Assembly (NCBI RefSeq): GCF_014202825.1 | Contig: NZ_JACHHP010000001.1 | Location: 1,050,864 to 1,114,863, forward strand | DNA: 64,000 bases | Direction of reading: 5' to 3' | DNA from: Chiayiivirga flava | GTDB lineage: Bacteria; Pseudomonadota; Gammaproteobacteria; Xanthomonadales; Xanthomonadaceae | Part shown: in pieces, positions 8,404 to 17,142 of the stretch | Layout: each line of letters starts with the position of its first letter | How positions within the stretch are numbered: the first letter of the stretch is position 1 | Notes under the pieces: generated by a model | The model's input: the letters and a program-made list of their open reading frames with translations, nothing else | Told to the model about the DNA's origin: nothing | Databases searched by the model: none | Program-made: the position numbers and the translations under genes

Positions 8404-10244
8404 TCCACGGCCTCCACGTCGGCCTGCGTTTTCGCCGCCGCGGCCTCGGCGTTGAGCGCGCGGCTCTCGCGTTTGGGTGCGACGAACGGCGTCGGCTTCG
8501 GCGCACTGGGCGTGTTGCCGTAGATCATGCTGCGGCCGGCTTCGAGGTTGCCGCCGGCGATTTCGAGCTCGAAGCGTTCGGCGTCGCGCTGGCGGATGAG
8601 CTCGGCGACATCGGCCGCCTCGCGCTCGGACACGCCGAGCTCGCGCAGCGCGGCCTCGCCGAAGCGCAGGGCCGATTCGAAGGTTTCGCGGATCTGGAAA
8701 TCGACATTGTGTCCGACCAGTTCCAGCGAATGTTCGCGGTCGAAGGAGCGCACCAACACCTTCGCCTGCGGGAACTCGGCCTTCACCAGCTCGACGATGC
8801 GCGTGGCGGCGGCCTTGTCGTCCACGCACACAGCGATCGCGCGTGCGTGGCCGGCGCCGCAGGCGTGCAGCACGTCGAGGCGGGTGCCGTCGCCGTAGTA
8901 GATCTTGAAGCCGAACTCGGCGGCGCTCTGGATCATCTCGATATCGGTATCGATGATCGTGACATCGGCCGAGCGCGCCAGCAGCGACTGGCTGGCCACC
9001 TGGCCGAAGCGCCCGAAGCCGATGATCAGCACCGAGCCGCTGAGGCCCTCGGCCTTGTCCACGCCGTCGAGTGACAGCGCCGCGCGGCGCGTGAACGGAC
9101 GCAGCGCGAGCGTGGTGAGCGGGGTCAGCGCCATCGACAGCACCACGATGGCGGTGAGGTTGGCGTTGACCTCGGCATCGATGACGCCCGCAGCCGCGGC
9201 GGCCGCGAACAGCACGAAGGCGAATTCGCCGCCCTGCGCCATCAGCACGGCGCGGTCGAGCGCTTCGCCGTGGCTGCTGCGCAGGAGTCGCGCGACGACG
9301 TAGATGCACAGCGCCTTCGCCACCATCAGCGCGAGCACGCCAGCGACGATAAGCTGCCAGTGGCTCGCGACCACGCCCAGATCGAGCGCCATGCCGACGC
9401 CGAGGAAAAATAGCCCGAGCAGGATGCCGCGGAACGGCTCGATGTCGGCTTCGATCTGGTGGCGGAAGATCGATTCGGACAACAGCACGCCGGCGAGGAA
9501 GGCGCCCATCGCCATCGACAGCCCGCCGAGCTGCATCAGCAGCGCCGCGCCGAGCACGACGAGCAGCGCGGCGGCCGTCATCACCTCGCGCGCCTTGGCC
9601 GCGGCCAGGATGCGGAACATCGGATTCAGCAGCCAGATGCCCGCCACGATGAGCCCGCCGAGCGCGCCCAGGCCGATGCCGACGCTCGTCCAGCGCGAGC
9701 CTGCCTCGGCCACCGGTTGCGGCGACATGAAGGCCACCAGTGCCAGCAGCGGCACGATCAGCAGGTCCTCGAACAGGAGGATCGCGACGATTTTCTGGCC
9801 GTGCGGCAATGCGATGTCGCCGCGCTCGCCGAGCAGCTGCATGACGATGGCGGTGGAGGTGAGCACGAAGCCCATGCCGCCGATGAAGGACACCGGCAGC
9901 GGAAACCCGAAGGCCACGCCGATGCCTGTGAGCACCGCCGTGCACGTCAGTATCTGTGCCGAGCCCAGGCCGAAGATCTCGTTGCGCAGCCCCCACAGGT
10001 GCGACGGCCGCATCTCCAGTCCGATGACGAAGAGGAACATCACCACGCCCAGTTCGGCCACGTGCAGGATGGCCTGCGGATCGGAGAACCAGCCGAAGCC
10101 GTACGGACCCACGATGAGCCCGGCGGCAAGGTAGCCGAGCACCGAGCCGAGCCCGAGCCTGCGGAAGATCGGCACGGTGACGACGGCGGCGCCGAGCAGG
10201 GCGACGACGCTGATGAGATCGCTGGCGCTGCTTTCGGCGGCCAT
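8400..10244 (-). CDS. KefB/KefC-type cation:proton antiporter with TrkA-N domain
   Basis: Inner-membrane antiporter of the CPA2 family, 614 residues. Residues about 8-385 hold 12-13 hydrophobic segments (FVIGLEMRPSHLW, LTSTAIVMQLL, GGEFAFVLFAA). The cytosolic RCK/TrkA-N domain follows with the nucleotide-binding glycine motif as VLIIGFGRFGQVASQ, then YGDGTRLDVL, and a C-terminal tail that ends at about residue 614. Kef systems export K+ and protect against electrophiles under glutathione control. I see no KefF/KefG ancillary gene beside it, so glutathione gating is not shown. The gene opens a two-gene unit with DUF924. A gene-free stretch of 185 bases lies upstream. Confidence 0.93.
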   Translation of the reverse strand: MAAESSASDLISVVALLGAAVVTVPIFRRLGLGSVLGYLAAGLIVGPYGFGWFSDPQAILHVAELGVVMFLFVIGLEMRPSHLWGLRNEIFGLGSAQILTCTAVLTGIGVAFGFPLPVSFIGGMGFVLTSTAIVMQLLGERGDIALPHGQKIVAILLFEDLLIVPLLALVAFMSPQPVAEAGSRWTSVGIGLGALGGLIVAGIWLLNPMFRILAAAKAREVMTAAALLVVLGAALLMQLGGLSMAMGAFLAGVLLSESIFRHQIEADIEPFRGILLGLFFLGVGMALDLGVVASHWQLIVAGVLALMVAKALCIYVVARLLRSSHGEALDRAVLMAQGGEFAFVLFAAAAAAGVIDAEVNANLTAIVVLSMALTPLTTLALRPFTRRAALSLDGVDKAEGLSGSVLIIGFGRFGQVASQSLLARSADVTIIDTDIEMIQSAAEFGFKIYYGDGTRLDVLHACGAGHARAIAVCVDDKAAATRIVELVKAEFPQAKVLVRSFDREHSLELVGHNVDFQIRETFESALRFGEAALRELGVSEREAADVAELIRQRDAERFELEIAGGNLEAGRSMIYGNTPSAPKPTPFVAPKRESRALNAEAAAAKTQADVEAVE

Positions 10245-10362
10245 GGGACATCCGGTGCGGGAACAGCGGGGATGCTACCGCGTGTGGCGGGGGATGTTCA
10301 GCTCTGCCGACGACGGAGACGGATTGCGATAGCGTGTACGAGAGTGTGAGATCCCGTCAGAA

Positions 10363-10394
10363 CCCGTCGTCCCGGCGAACGCCGGGACGACGGG
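10363..10394. terminator. 15-bp REP-type hairpin after the ABC export operon
   Basis: Perfect inverted repeat: CCCGTCGTCCCGGCG at 10363-10377, a two-base AA loop, and the exact complement at 10380-10394. It lies between the end of the ABC-2 permease gene and the start of the antiporter gene, both on the minus strand. Its position suggests a transcription barrier or mRNA stabiliser for the ABC operon. It belongs to a different palindrome class from the CTTCTCCC repeats elsewhere in the window. The rest of the 185-base gap shows nothing clear. Confidence 0.65.
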
Positions 10395-10429
10395 GCTTGC
10401 GCGCGGCGTGCGTCTCGTCGTCGCAGCAA

Positions 10430-11518
10430 TCAGTCGAGCCGCTTGCTGAAGCGCAACACCGCCAGCGTCAGCACCACCGCCGTGAACCCCACCAGCGCCA
10501 GCGCATCCGGCCACAGCTCGGCCACGCCCGAGCCGCGCAGCATGGTGCCGCGGATCAGCCGCAGGAAATGCGTCAGCGGCAACACTTCCGCCAGCCACTG
10601 CACCACGCCCGGCATGCCGGCGAACGGGAACATGAAGCCCGACAGCAGGATCGACGGCAGGAAGACGAAAAACGCCATCTGCATCGCCTGGAACTGCGAG
10701 CGTGCGATGTTGGAGATCAGCAGGCCGAGCGTGAGGTTGGCCGCGATCAGCAGCATCGCCGCAATGTACACGTCCGGCAGCGACCCGCGGATCGGTACCG
10801 AAAACAGCAGCATGCCCAGTCCCAGCACCACGGTGGTCTGCAGCAGTCCGATGCCGATGTACGGCAGGATCTTGCCGAGCATCAGTTCCAGCCGCGTCAG
10901 CGGCATGGTGATGAGCAGCTCCATGTTGCCGCGCTCGCGCTCGCGCACGATGGCCACGGCGGTGAACAGCACCATAGTCATCGTGAGGATGACGCCGATG
11001 AGACCGGGCACGATGTTCACCGCCGAGCGGCGTTCGGGGTTGTAGAACGCCACCACCGAGATCGGTGCCTCGCGCGCAGCGCCGCCGGGGGCGGTGTCGA
11101 GCGGGAGTTGCGCGAGCTGCACCGCGGCGCTCTGCACCACCGTGTCGCTGCCGTCGACGAGGATCTGCACCGCCTCGCGGCCCTCGGCACGGCGGCGGTC
11201 GAAATCGCGCGGGATCGCGATGCCGACGCTGATGCGCCCGGCGCGCAGCAGCGCCATGAGTTCCTGCGGCGTTTGCACATGCTCGCCGACCTGCACCACG
11301 CCCGTGGCGAGCATGTCCTGCACCAGCGCGCGCGACTGGTTGGTGCCGGCCTCGTCCGCCACCGCGGCCTGCAGGCCGCGCAGGTTGAGGTTGATGGCGT
11401 AGCCGAACAGCACCAGCTGCATGACCGGAATGCCGATGATCATCGCCAGCGTGGTGCGGTCGCGGCGCAACTGGCGCAGCTCCTTCAGCATCACGGCCAG
11501 CAGGCGCTGGACGCTCAT
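10430..11518 (-). CDS. ABC-2 type transporter permease (YbhR/YbhS-like)
   Basis: Permease of a tripartite-like ABC exporter, 362 residues. An N-terminal membrane helix (ALAMIIGIPVMQLVLFGYAINL in outline) is followed by a long extracytoplasmic region to about residue 165 (DMLATGVVQVGEHVQTPQEL). Five further hydrophobic segments come next, with the ABC-2 hallmarks RERERGNMELLITMPLTRLE and FLPSILLSGFMFP. It starts inside the end of the ATPase gene (four-base ATGA overlap). E. coli ybhFSR has two permeases; only one is present here, so a homodimer is expected. The substrate is not predictable; the E. coli system has been linked to cationic drugs. Confidence 0.9.
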   Translation of the reverse strand: MSVQRLLAVMLKELRQLRRDRTTLAMIIGIPVMQLVLFGYAINLNLRGLQAAVADEAGTNQSRALVQDMLATGVVQVGEHVQTPQELMALLRAGRISVGIAIPRDFDRRRAEGREAVQILVDGSDTVVQSAAVQLAQLPLDTAPGGAAREAPISVVAFYNPERRSAVNIVPGLIGVILTMTMVLFTAVAIVRERERGNMELLITMPLTRLELMLGKILPYIGIGLLQTTVVLGLGMLLFSVPIRGSLPDVYIAAMLLIAANLTLGLLISNIARSQFQAMQMAFFVFLPSILLSGFMFPFAGMPGVVQWLAEVLPLTHFLRLIRGTMLRGSGVAELWPDALALVGFTAVVLTLAVLRFSKRLD

Positions 11519-12468
11519 GCCGCGGGCCTGTCCTGCTGCGACGCGCGCGCGCGTCCGTGCGTGGCGGCGACGAAGACGTCCTCGAGGCTCGGTGCGACGG
11601 CGGCCATCGATGCGTCCGGGTCGGCCGCGCGCAGTGCCTCCCGCAAAGGATCGATGCGCTCGCCGTCGAGCGCCAGCACACGCAGCTCATTGCCGATCTG
11701 GGCCACGCTGACCACGCCCGCCAGCGCCGCGAGCGCGGCCTGCGCCAGGCGCGGGCGCGCCGACGCCACCCCGAACGTGCGGCCGTCGAGCGCCTGCGAC
11801 AGCGCCGCCGGCGTGCCGTCGGCCACCAGCACGCCGCGGTCGAGGATGGCGAGGCGGTGGCAGCGTTCGGCTTCGTCCATGTAGTGCGTCGAGACCAGAA
11901 TGGTGGTCCCCGCGTCGGCGAGTGCGAAGAGCTTGTCCCAGAAGTCGCGGCGCGATTCGGGGTCGACCGCACTCGTGGGTTCGTCCAGGAACAGCAGTTC
12001 GGGCGCGTGCATCACCGCGCCCGCCAGCGCGAGGCGCTGCTTCTGGCCGCCGCTCAGCGTGCCCGCCAGTTGTTTCGCGCGGTCGGCGAGGTGGTAGTCG
12101 CGCAGCAGCGCGTCGACGCGGAGCCGGACCTGCGCACGCGGCAGCGACTGCACCGCGGCGATGAATTCGAGGTTCTCGCGCACGGAAAGGTCCTCGAACA
12201 GCGAAAAGCGCTGCGTCATGTAGCCGATGCGCCGCTTGAGCGCCTCGGCGTCGGCCGGGATGCGCAGGCCGAGCACGTCGATGTCGCCCGCGGTCGGCGT
12301 GAGCAGGCCGCAGAGCATGCGGATGGTCGTCGACTTGCCCGAACCGTTCGGTCCGAGAAAGCCGTAGACCGCGCCTTTCGGCACGTCGAGGTCGACATTG
12401 TCGACGGCGCGCAGAGGGCCGAACTGTTTTGTCAGGCTGCGGGCACGGATGGCGAGGGTGGCGGTCAT
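11515..12468 (-). CDS. ABC transporter ATP-binding protein (YbhF-like, single domain)
   Basis: ATPase of the exporter, 317 residues. Walker A GPNGSGKSTT lies near residue 38, the Q-loop at GYMTQRFSLFEDLSV, the signature LSGGQKQRLALA, Walker B LLFLDEPTSAVDPESRRD and the switch H in STHYMDEAERC. The C-terminal 80 residues form the usual extension of drug-export ATPases (SLEDVFVAATHG). E. coli YbhF has two fused ATPase domains; this protein has one. It overlaps the permease by four bases and is separated from the upstream hlyD-like gene by 283 bases that hold a REPIN-like repeat. Confidence 0.93.
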   Translation of the reverse strand: MTATLAIRARSLTKQFGPLRAVDNVDLDVPKGAVYGFLGPNGSGKSTTIRMLCGLLTPTAGDIDVLGLRIPADAEALKRRIGYMTQRFSLFEDLSVRENLEFIAAVQSLPRAQVRLRVDALLRDYHLADRAKQLAGTLSGGQKQRLALAGAVMHAPELLFLDEPTSAVDPESRRDFWDKLFALADAGTTILVSTHYMDEAERCHRLAILDRGVLVADGTPAALSQALDGRTFGVASARPRLAQAALAALAGVVSVAQIGNELRVLALDGERIDPLREALRAADPDASMAAVAPSLEDVFVAATHGRARASQQDRPAA

Positions 12469-12540
12469 CGTGCCACGCTGCGGTGTGGAGGCGCCGGTTC
12501 GGTGGGGTTGTCGAGATGGTGGAATTGATCGGCTTCGTTG

Positions 12541-12718
12541 CCCCCCTTCCGCCTGCCGGCACCTTCCCCCGTTGCACGGGAGAAGGACGCTTCGATCGAT
12601 CGGACCGAGAACGACAAACCTGCCGTATCCATGAACACCACGGCGAAGAACGCCTCCTCCCGCACAACGGGGGAAGGGTGAGGCCGGTTACCACCGGCCG
12701 AACGCAGGCGGAAGGGGG
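12541..12718. repeat. REPIN-like inverted repeat pair (locus 2), inside an operon
   Basis: Left arm 12541-12588 is the short form (CTTCCGCCTGCCGGCACCTT then CCCGTTGCACGGG). Right arm, about 12655-12718, is the long form, inverted, with an extra nested palindrome GGCCGGTTACCACCGGCC. The spacer of about 66 bases again carries GCTTCG near one end and GCGAAG near the other. Unlike locus 1 this copy lies within a same-strand gene series (hlyD-like to ABC ATPase), so it must be transcribed through or must split the operon. Confidence 0.85.
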
Positions 12719-12751
12719 TCGCTGTCCCAACCGGACGCGCAACGTCCATTC

Positions 12752-13711
12752 CTACTTCTCTCCCGCTTCGATCTCGACGCGCAACGGCAAGCCGACCGCC
12801 AGCGCCGCCGCCTCCGCCCCCAGCTGCACTTCGGCCAGATAACTCAGGCGCGCGGCATCGTCGCCGTGCAGCGCGTAGTACGGCGTGAAACTCGGCGTGC
12901 TGCGGATCATGCGCACACGGCCGGCGAAGGCGCGCGTCTCGCCTTCCAGCAGCACGCGCACGCCGTCGCCCACGTGCACGTCCGCGCGCAGCGGCTGCGG
13001 CACGTAGACACGGGCGTACGGCGCGTCGCCGACCAGCAGGTGCACCAGCGGCGCGCCGATGGCGACCTGATCGCCAACCTCGTACGGCAGGCTGTCGACG
13101 ATGCCCGCGCGCGGCGCGTGCACGCGCAGGCGCTGCAGATCGACGGCGAGTCGATCGACCTGTGCCTGCGCGGCCGCGAGCGCGGCGTCCGCCTGCGCGA
13201 TCTGCTCTGCGCGCGTGCCCTGTTCCAGCAGCGCGGACGCGGCGCGCGCGGCGCGCAGGCTGGCGGCGGCGCTGTCGTGTGCGGCGCCTGCCGCGTCGGC
13301 CTGCGCCCGGGGAACCAGGCCGCGCGCCAGCAGCGCGTCGACGCGTTCGCGCTCGAGCCGGGCATTGCGTTCCAGCGCGGCGGCGGCGGCGATCTGCGCG
13401 CGCGCCTGCTCGCGCTCCTCGCCGCGGGCGCCGGCCTGGCGTTCGGCAAGGACGTCGCCGAGTCGCCGCACCTCGGCCTGCGCCGCAGCGAGGGCGGCGC
13501 GGCTGCGGGCCTCGTCCAGACGCACGAGCACGGCGCCGGCGGCGACCTGCTCGCCTTCGCGCACGGCGATCTCGACGATGGGCTCGAACGCGGGCGCCGG
13601 CAGTGCGATGCGGTCGCGCTCCAGCGTGCCGAGCACCTGCGGCGGCGCGGGCGAGCAGGCGGCGAGCGAAACCAGCGCGAGCGCGGCGAGCGGGAGGCGG
13701 CGGTCAGGCAT
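12752..13711 (-). CDS. HlyD-family periplasmic adaptor lipoprotein (YbhG-like)
   Basis: Periplasmic adaptor linking the ABC exporter to an outer-membrane channel, 319 residues. The N-terminus looks like a lipoprotein signal with lipobox LAAC (ALVSLAACSPAPP), cysteine at about 19. The barrel-sandwich halves lie at about residues 30-75 (IVEIAVREGEQVAAGAVLVRL) and 200-230 (RVHAPRAGIVDSLPYEVGDQ), flanking a long alanine-rich coiled-coil hairpin (about 70-195). The start overlaps the end of the TetR gene by 8 bases. No TolC-like gene is in the window, so the outer-membrane partner must be encoded elsewhere. Confidence 0.9.
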   Translation of the reverse strand: MPDRRLPLAALALVSLAACSPAPPQVLGTLERDRIALPAPAFEPIVEIAVREGEQVAAGAVLVRLDEARSRAALAAAQAEVRRLGDVLAERQAGARGEEREQARAQIAAAAALERNARLERERVDALLARGLVPRAQADAAGAAHDSAAASLRAARAASALLEQGTRAEQIAQADAALAAAQAQVDRLAVDLQRLRVHAPRAGIVDSLPYEVGDQVAIGAPLVHLLVGDAPYARVYVPQPLRADVHVGDGVRVLLEGETRAFAGRVRMIRSTPSFTPYYALHGDDAARLSYLAEVQLGAEAAALAVGLPLRVEIEAGEK

Positions 13712-14444
13712 GGTCGAACTCCAGTCCCCGCGCGAGCAGGGTCAGCACGTGCCGCTGCAGCACGTCGAAGCCGAGGTCGCCGGTGGCGAAGATCTGTTGC
13801 CACAGCGGGCGACCGGCGATGGGGAACAGCGTGAGGCCGATCAGCGAGACCACGAGCAGGCGCGGATCGAGGTCGGGATTCAGTGCCCCGCGCGCCTGCG
13901 CCGAGGCGAAGCGTTTCGCCAGTTGCTGCGGCAGCATCGGGCCGATGCGTTCGATCAGCATCCCGCGCAGCGCGCCGCCTTCGCTCAGCACTTCGCGCAC
14001 CCACAGCGCGGGAAACCACGGATGCGCCGCGACCAGCGCGCCGACGGCGGCAACGAAGCCGGCCACGAGGCGCGCGGGATCGTCTCCGGCGCCGTCGACC
14101 GCGCCGCGCATGCCGCCGAGCAGCGGCAACAGCCGTTCCTCGACCACGGCGTCGACCACGCGCTCGCGGCTGCCGAAGTAGTAGTTGACGAGCGCGGGCG
14201 TGACCCCGGCTTCGGCGGCGATGGCACGCAACGGCGTGGTGGCGATGCCGCCGCGGACGAAGCAGCGCAGCGCGCCGTCGAGGAGCTCGGCCCGCTGATC
14301 GGTCCCGGCCGCGGGCCGTCCGGGGGCGCGGGGCTTGCGTGGACGCCTGGTCTGCGCAGCGGGGGGGTTCGCCACGGCGGGCTTGGCCGTGGCGGCTTTG
14401 GCTGCGGCGGCAGCGCGGGCTTTCGGCGGAGGTCGACGTGCCAT
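13704..14444 (-). CDS. TetR/AcrR-family regulator (CecR/YbiH-like) of the exporter
   Basis: Predicted repressor of 246 residues. An unusual Ala/Lys/Pro-rich N-terminal tail of about 45 residues precedes the TetR helix-turn-helix (ALRCFVRGGIATTPLRAIAA, then AGVTPALVNYYFGSRERVV). A ligand-binding C-terminal domain follows with the feature LVAAHPWFPALWVREVL. ATG 14444 is preferred to a TTG six bases upstream. It is the first gene of the unit TetR-HlyD-ATPase-permease, the same order as E. coli cecR-ybhG-ybhF-ybhS/R, which supports autoregulation of the export operon. It is divergent from the phoH-like gene. Confidence 0.92.
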   Translation of the reverse strand: MARRPPPKARAAAAAKAATAKPAVANPPAAQTRRPRKPRAPGRPAAGTDQRAELLDGALRCFVRGGIATTPLRAIAAEAGVTPALVNYYFGSRERVVDAVVEERLLPLLGGMRGAVDGAGDDPARLVAGFVAAVGALVAAHPWFPALWVREVLSEGGALRGMLIERIGPMLPQQLAKRFASAQARGALNPDLDPRLLVVSLIGLTLFPIAGRPLWQQIFATGDLGFDVLQRHVLTLLARGLEFDHA

Positions 14445-14485
14445 CGGCAAAATTTAATTTCATGTTTAATTATTTGCAATGCCGC
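14445..14485 (-). promoter_or_regulatory. AT-rich promoter/operator region of the TetR operon
   Basis: Immediately upstream of the TetR start is a stretch of about 30 bases that is almost pure A/T in a GC-rich neighbourhood. It contains TTTAATT twice as direct repeats (14453-14459 and 14465-14471). On the minus strand TTGCAA is followed after 17 bases by TAAATT, a plausible -35/-10 pair that would give a very short leader. Operator assignment is inference. Confidence 0.45.
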
Positions 14486-14646
14486 GGCCTGCCGCGTTGC
14501 CGACGATTCAGCTGCCGTTGGACGACCGCATGCCTCGCACTGCGAGGGCGCCGGGACATCGGCCGCACGCAAGCCCTGGCCGCGCCCGTCGCCCGCCGCA
14601 CACCCGGCGCTGGCCCGCACCCCAACCGCGCGCTAGGCTTGCCCCG

Positions 14647-15633
14647 ATGACCGCCCCGACCCAACGCGACTTCGCGCTCACCCCCGAAGACAACGAACGC
14701 CTCGCCAATCTCAGCGGGCCCGCCGATGCACACCTGCGCCAGATCGAGCTGCGCCTGGGCGTGGAAATCGCCAACCGCGGCCACGTGTTCCGCGTGATCG
14801 GCGACGACGACGCCGCGCATGCCGCCGAACGCCTGCTGCGCGCGCTCTACACCGCCACCGAGGACCAAACCCTCGACGCCCACGCCGTGCACCTGCGCCT
14901 GCAGGAATCGGACGCCGAGCGCTTCGTGCAACGCGCCGCCGAGCGCGCCGCGCAGGGGGCGCAGGAGGTGGCGATCAAGGTCAAGCGCGGCACCATCACC
15001 GGGCGCGGACCGAACCAGGCGCGCTACCTGCACGCCATCGCCACGCACGACATCAACTTCGGCGTCGGCCCGGCCGGCACGGGCAAGACCTTCCTCGCCG
15101 TCGCGATGGCCGTCGAGGCGCTGAACGAATCGCGCGTGCAGCGCATCCTGCTGGTGCGCCCGGCGGTGGAGGCCGGCGAGAAACTCGGCTTCCTGCCCGG
15201 CGACCTGAGCCAGAAGGTCGACCCCTACCTGCGCCCGCTGTACGACGCGCTGTACGAGATGCTCGGCGTGGAACGCGTCGCCAAACTCATCGAACGCAGC
15301 GTCATCGAGATCGCCCCTCTGGCGTACATGCGCGGCCGCACCCTCAACGACGCCTTCGTCATCCTCGACGAGGCGCAGAACACCACCATCGAACAGATGA
15401 AGATGTTCCTGACCCGGCTCGGTTTCGGCAGCACCGCCGTGATCACCGGCGACCTGACCCAGATCGACCTGCCCAAGCACGTGAAATCGGGACTGCGCGA
15501 CGCGGTGGAGGTCCTGCACGAGGTGGACGGCGTCAGCTTCACCTTCTTCACCGCCGGCGACGTGGTGCGCCATCCACTGGTGGCGCGCATCGTCCGCGCC
15601 TACGATGCACGCGACGCCGCCGGCAGCGCCTGA
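14647..15633 (+). CDS. ybeZ: PhoH-like ATPase (YbeZ)
   Basis: Cytoplasmic PhoH-family NTPase of 328 residues, thought to act with YbeY in RNA/ribosome maturation. Walker A is [15 protein letters not shown] (about residue 142) and Walker B is [10 protein letters not shown]; the region between carries [19 protein letters not shown], and the C-terminus has [12 protein letters not shown] 14647 is chosen over the upstream in-frame ATG at 14479 because the extension is low-complexity Arg/Pro and the conserved part starts after it. ybeY follows after 42 bases. In this window miaB is not directly upstream. Confidence 0.95.
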   Translation: MTAPTQRDFALTPEDNERLANLSGPADAHLRQIELRLGVEIANRGHVFRVIGDDDAAHAAERLLRALYTATEDQTLDAHAVHLRLQESDAERFVQRAAERAAQGAQEVAIKVKRGTITGRGPNQARYLHAIATHDINFGVGPAGTGKTFLAVAMAVEALNESRVQRILLVRPAVEAGEKLGFLPGDLSQKVDPYLRPLYDALYEMLGVERVAKLIERSVIEIAPLAYMRGRTLNDAFVILDEAQNTTIEQMKMFLTRLGFGSTAVITGDLTQIDLPKHVKSGLRDAVEVLHEVDGVSFTFFTAGDVVRHPLVARIVRAYDARDAAGSA

Positions 15634-15675
15634 CGGCCGCGTCCCACGCCCCGCGTCCGAGCCCGAGCGCACGCC

Positions 15676-16143
15676 ATGCCCCGCACCGCCGTCGAACTGG
15701 ACCTCGCCGTCAGCTATGCGATTCCGCGTCGCGGCCTGCCGGCGGCGGTCTCGTTCCGGCGCTGGGCGCATGCCGCGCTGGCCGGCCGCATCAAGCGCGC
15801 GGACCTGGCGCTGCGCATCGTCGGCGAACGCGAGGGCCGCGCGCTCAACCGGCACTACCGCGGACGCGACTACGCCACCAACGTGCTCAGCTTCCCCGCG
15901 GAACTGCCGCCGGGAGTAACGTTGCCGATCCTCGGCGACATCGTGCTGTGCGCGCCGGTGGTCGCGCGCGAGGCACGCGAGCAGGGCAAGGAACTGCTCG
16001 CGCACTACGCCCACCTCACCGTGCACGGCGTGCTGCACCTGCTCGGCTGGGACCACGAGAACACGCGCGAAGCCGAGGCGATGGAAGCGCTCGAACGGCA
16101 AATCCTTGATTCCCTTGGATTCGACGACCCCTACGCCGACTAG
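15676..16143 (+). CDS. ybeY: Endoribonuclease YbeY
   Basis: Single-strand-specific metallo-endoribonuclease in 16S rRNA 3'-end maturation and ribosome quality control, 155 residues. The UPF0054 signature is clear: [16 protein letters not shown], whose three histidines bind zinc, preceded by [11 protein letters not shown] and [11 protein letters not shown]. It lies between ybeZ and the corC-type gene, the conserved order, and all three are probably cotranscribed. Confidence 0.97.
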   Translation: MPRTAVELDLAVSYAIPRRGLPAAVSFRRWAHAALAGRIKRADLALRIVGEREGRALNRHYRGRDYATNVLSFPAELPPGVTLPILGDIVLCAPVVAREAREQGKELLAHYAHLTVHGVLHLLGWDHENTREAEAMEALERQILDSLGFDDPYAD

Positions 16144-16226
16144 ATCCTGCCCCGCCGCGTTGCATGTCCGCAGGAAATTTCCGCTAGACTCAGACGCCAT
16201 CCGTCTTCCGGCCCTGCCGCACTCCG

Positions 16227-17078
16227 ATGCCCGAGGAACCCAGTAGTAGCGGTTCGCCGTCCCGATCCTGGTTCGACCGACTCAGCCAGGCCATCTCCGG
16301 CGAACCGCGCAACCGCGAAGAACTCCTGGAGGAGTTGCGCGGCGCCCAGGCCAACGGCCTGCTGTCGGCAGACACGCTGTCGATGATCGAAGGTGCGATC
16401 ACCGTCTCCGATCTCACCGTCTCCGACGTCATGGTGCCGCGCGCGCAGATGGTGGTGCTGGCGGCCGACTCGCGCTTCCTGGACGTGATGCGCGCCGTGG
16501 TGGAATCGGGCCATTCGCGCTTCCCCGTGCACGGCGAGGACCGCGACGAAATCCTCGGCATCCTGCTGGCCAAAGACCTGCTGCGCGGCGTCGTCGAGGA
16601 CAACGGCCCGGCGTCGATTCGCGAATTGCTGCGTCCGGCGGTGCTCATCCCGGAGTCCAAGCGCCTCAACGTGCTGCTGAAGGAATTCCGCCTCTCGCGC
16701 AACCACATGGCGATCGTGGTCGACGAATACGGCGGCGTGGCGGGCCTGGTCACGATCGAGGACGTGCTCGAACAGATCGTCGGCGAGATCGACGACGAAC
16801 ACGACGATGCCCCCGGCGAGCAGACCCTCATCGAAGCCCAGGCCGACGGCCAGTACGTGGTCGACGCGCTGACGCCGATCGCCGACTTCAACGAACGCTT
16901 CGGCGCCGATTTCGACGACGACGAGTACGACACCCTCGGCGGCCTCATCACCGCGGCCATTGGCCACCTGCCGGAGACGGGCGAGGAAATCGTGCTGGGC
17001 CGCTTCGAATTCCGCATCGCGCGCGCGGATGCACGGCGCGTGCACGCGCTGCACGTGGGTGTGCGCGGGGCGGAATGA
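16227..17078 (+). CDS. ybeX: CorC/HlyC family protein with two CBS domains (YbeX)
   Basis: Cytoplasmic protein of 283 residues, linked in enterics to Mg/Co efflux and, as YbeX, to ribosome metabolism. Two CBS motifs occupy about residues 70-190: VSDVMVPRAQMVVL with GHSRFPVHGEDRDEILGIL, and NHMAIVVDEYGGVAGLVTIEDVLEQIVGEI. The C-terminal CorC_HlyC domain follows (YDTLGGLITAAIGHLPETGE). There is no membrane segment. It closes the ybeZ-ybeY-ybeX unit. The usual next gene lnt is absent; 397 bases with repeats and a DUF4105 gene follow. Confidence 0.95.
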   Translation: MPEEPSSSGSPSRSWFDRLSQAISGEPRNREELLEELRGAQANGLLSADTLSMIEGAITVSDLTVSDVMVPRAQMVVLAADSRFLDVMRAVVESGHSRFPVHGEDRDEILGILLAKDLLRGVVEDNGPASIRELLRPAVLIPESKRLNVLLKEFRLSRNHMAIVVDEYGGVAGLVTIEDVLEQIVGEIDDEHDDAPGEQTLIEAQADGQYVVDALTPIADFNERFGADFDDDEYDTLGGLITAAIGHLPETGEEIVLGRFEFRIARADARRVHALHVGVRGAE

Positions 17079-17142
17079 GCAGGGTCGCGGTGGCGCGCGC
17101 TGCAGGCGAAGGTGTGCGGGTGTGCGACGCGTTCCCGCTGCC

